Shown here one piece after another: positions 33,128 through 34,585 of a stretch of DNA of 34,585 bases. The notes under the pieces were generated by a model. It had not been told where the DNA came from. It ran no database searches and saw only the letters and a program-made list of their open reading frames with translations. Position 1 is the stretch's first letter. The number at the start of each line of letters is the position of its first letter. The DNA is taken from positions 1 through 34,585 of the forward strand of contig JAISMB010000010.1 of the NCBI GenBank assembly GCA_031276945.1. Direction: 5' to 3'. The DNA is from Spirochaetaceae bacterium. Lineage in GTDB: Bacteria; Spirochaetota; Spirochaetia; Treponematales; Breznakiellaceae. The position numbers were made by a program, and so were the translations under genes.

Positions 33128-34167
33128 AGCTCTTCCTCTTGTATGAAACGTCTCTCTTCAATCGCTGCATACCGGCGTATGGTTTGCATAAGCTGCTCAA
33201 AAACCGCCGGTGTAATTGATTGATCGCCGTCGCACAGTGCATGCTCCGGATCGTTATGCACTTCAATAATTATGCCGTCCGCACCCGCTGCAATAGCTGC
33301 TTTAGTCATAGCCGGCACCATCCAACTTAAGCCGGTGGCATGGCTGGGATCAACAATAACCGGCAGGTGGCTCTGTTTTTTGATAGCTGGAATAGCGCTT
33401 AAATCAAGAATGTTTCGGGTATAGGTATCAAAGCTGCGTATGCCGCGTTCACACAAAATGACCTGTTCATTGCCGCCGATCATAAGGTACTCAGATGCCA
33501 TGAGCAATTCGGTAATGGTATTTGCCAGTCCCCGCTTAAGCAGTACCGGCTTGCGGCAGCGTCCGAGTTCTTTGAGCAGGGTAAAATTCTGCATATTGCG
33601 GGCGCCTATCTGAATAATATCAACATCATCAAAGAACCGGAGATCTTTAATATCCATAAGTTCGGTAATAACCGGTATACGGTTTTGTTTTTTTGCTTCC
33701 AGAAGTAAGTGCAAGCCTTCTAATCCCAATCCTTGAAAACTATATGGGGAACTGCGCGGCTTATAAGCGCCGCCCCGCAGGAAGCCGGCACCGGCTTTTT
33801 TTACCAGAGCTGCGATGGCGCTGATCTGCTCTTGAGTTTCCACGGAGCAGGGACCTGCCATGACCGTCAGGTATCCGGCGCCGATATGCCGGGTTGCCTT
33901 ATCTGGTCCGACTATATTGATGATGGTATCGTGCGGATGAAAGACACGGTTTGCCATTTTATACGGCTCTTGTACCCGAATAACTTTATCAACCAGATGG
34001 TGCGCCTTGAGCGCCTCTTCATCAATGCCGGTTGTATCACCAACAAGCCCCAGAACGACATACGCTGCTCCCTGTGAGACATGAACTGTTACGCCGTATT
34101 TCTCAAGAGAACTGATGAAGGGCTGAGCTTGTTCCCGTGAAATGCCTGCTTTTAATGCAATAACCAT
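33121..34167 (-). CDS. aroF: DAHP synthase, type I-beta with ferredoxin-like regulatory domain
   Basis: A 348-aa 3-deoxy-D-arabino-heptulosonate-7-phosphate synthase, the first step of the shikimate pathway. Residues 1-70 form the ferredoxin-like regulatory domain seen in Thermotoga-type enzymes (QAQPFISSLEKYGVTVHV). The barrel follows, with VMAGPCSVE, FLRGGAYKPRSSPYSFQGLG, VLLKRG, and the metal site VDPSHATG and DGIIIEVHNDPEHA. All are intact. The start ATG is preceded by a good -10 but by no Shine-Dalgarno; only about four bases of leader are predicted. It heads the aroF-tyrA-ilvB operon. Feedback control through its extra domain is likely from the family. Confidence 0.95.
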   Translation of the reverse strand: MVIALKAGISREQAQPFISSLEKYGVTVHVSQGAAYVVLGLVGDTTGIDEEALKAHHLVDKVIRVQEPYKMANRVFHPHDTIINIVGPDKATRHIGAGYLTVMAGPCSVETQEQISAIAALVKKAGAGFLRGGAYKPRSSPYSFQGLGLEGLHLLLEAKKQNRIPVITELMDIKDLRFFDDVDIIQIGARNMQNFTLLKELGRCRKPVLLKRGLANTITELLMASEYLMIGGNEQVILCERGIRSFDTYTRNILDLSAIPAIKKQSHLPVIVDPSHATGLSWMVPAMTKAAIAAGADGIIIEVHNDPEHALCDGDQSITPAVFEQLMQTIRRYAAIEERRFIQEEELC

Positions 34168-34177
34168 AATGAAAACC

Positions 34178-34206
34178 AGTATAGCGAAAGTTATGGCAAG
34201 AGTGAA
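34178..34206 (-). promoter_or_regulatory. near-leaderless promoter of aroF operon
   Basis: Minus-strand TTCACT (34201-34206), 17-base spacer, TATACT (34178-34183), with ten bases to the ATG. Expected transcription start is about four bases before the start codon. Confidence 0.5.
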
Positions 34207-34232
34207 GGGGCGCAGAGGCTACAAAAGGAGGG

Positions 34233-34247
34233 TGAGGTCTGACCTAT
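34233..34247. repeat. dispersed palindrome copy (TGAGGTCTGACCTAT)
   Basis: Full core copy between aroF and the HPr gene, 25 bases before the hairpin at 34273. Confidence 0.72.
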
Positions 34248-34272
34248 CTGAACAAGGGCATGGAGTAATCAA

Positions 34273-34306
34273 AATGCCCCTGCACCATTCACGGCACAGG
34301 GGCATT
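34273..34306 (-). terminator. intrinsic terminator candidate of HPr gene
   Basis: AATGCCCCTG (34273-34282) and CAGGGGCATT (34297-34306) form a 10-bp stem. Read on the minus strand, toward which the HPr gene points, it is followed by TTTTGATT. It starts about 100 bases after the HPr stop. Confidence 0.6.
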
Positions 34307-34387
34307 CCTGCAAGAAAAGTAAAAAGACGGTACAGAAAACCGCAGCTTCCTACCCTACCAGCATAAATCAAAAATACTTACTCAGAT

Positions 34388-34416
34388 TTGACATCATTCC
34401 AGTCTCCCTTTATAAA
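34388..34416 (+). promoter_or_regulatory. consensus-like promoter antisense to HPr gene
   Basis: Exact TTGACA (34388-34393), exactly 17-base spacer, TATAAA (34411-34416). Transcription would run rightward, antisense to the 3' half of the HPr gene. No plus-strand gene is visible before the window ends, so it may drive an antisense RNA or be chance. Confidence 0.4.
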
Positions 34417-34585
34417 TGGGCGGAGAGAAAAGTTTCCGCGGCTTGTACCGCCGCCTCTTCGTCCGGACCTTCGGCTTGTACCACGATGGTTTCCCCCTGC
34501 TTTACCCGCATTTTCATCAAGGCGAGCAGTTTTTTCCCGTCGCAGCTATCGGCGCCCCGGGAAATTGTGATAACGCTGGAAAATT
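34410..34585 (-). CDS. ptsH: PTS phosphocarrier protein HPr, C-terminal part
   Basis: The last 57 codons of an HPr-family protein run in from the right edge; the N-terminal ~30 residues with the active His15 lie outside. Matching features are SSVITISRG, the helix KKLLALMKMRVKQG, ETIVVQAEGPDEEAA and a C-terminal helix ending FLSAHL, which follow HPr spacing residue for residue. The position of regulatory Ser46 is a lysine (DGKKLLAL). HPr carries phosphate from EI to sugar-specific EII proteins. A hairpin follows its stop, and an antisense promoter overlaps it. Confidence 0.85.
   Translation of the reverse strand, partial: FSSVITISRGADSCDGKKLLALMKMRVKQGETIVVQAEGPDEEAAVQAAETFLSAHL

Overview
The window reads as a chromosomal segment of a free-living or gut-type spirochaete close to Treponema (Treponemataceae/Breznakiellaceae). 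This is judged from family knowledge, not from a search. Supporting signs are a Treponema-style sugar-binding protein whose mature end begins SGRTQGG, an HU-like/DUF4469-type protein, a large spirochaete-type protein of unknown function, and clusters of small secreted or lipid-modified proteins. No rRNA, tRNA, IS element, prophage or CRISPR array was found. It is mostly housekeeping DNA with unusually repeat-rich intergenic spaces.

Layout. 1-2000: HU-like/DUF4469 protein, a tandem hairpin array, a large nested inverted repeat, then two small exported proteins ending at a strong terminator. 2009-5180: minus-strand sugar ABC importer (permease, permease, binding protein). 5374-6539: a 21-bp tandem array and a nitroreductase. 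6668-8662: a 664-aa protein of unknown function, divergent from the nitroreductase; both genes appear to be transcribed leaderlessly. 9057-11879: a GH13 neopullulanase-type enzyme and a small lipoprotein locus that looks frameshifted. 12435-14251: enolase and a small membrane protein. 14238-19928: a minus-strand envelope/second-messenger run (diadenylate cyclase CdaA, YbbR/CdaR, holo-ACP synthase, TPR-like lipoprotein, LysM lytic transglycosylase, secreted protein). 19987-23217: GH36 alpha-galactosidase and a membrane-anchored endonuclease/exonuclease/phosphatase-fold protein. 23534-27256: F1-ATPase beta and epsilon alone, overlapping a CHASE2 protein with a degenerate cyclase domain. 27550-30176: GlgC and RadA, convergent. 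30348-34167: repeat-dense spacer and an aroF-tyrA-ilvB operon. 34410-34585: the C-terminal part of HPr.

Together the genes suggest a saccharolytic anaerobe: sugar import (ABC importer, PTS), intracellular glucan and galactoside hydrolysis, glycolysis (enolase), glycogen synthesis (GlgC), and its own aromatic and branched-chain amino acid synthesis. A c-di-AMP module sits beside cell-wall and lipid-cofactor genes.

The strongest unexplained signals are: a dispersed odd palindrome (core AGGTC-W-GACCT, usually flanked by CG on one side and TA on the other) in at least 16 full or variant copies, all between genes or at gene ends; two tandem hairpin arrays with the same 23-bp period; a nested 155-bp inverted repeat; the orphan atpDC pair joined to a CHASE2 pseudo-cyclase; and the leaderless divergent gene pair.
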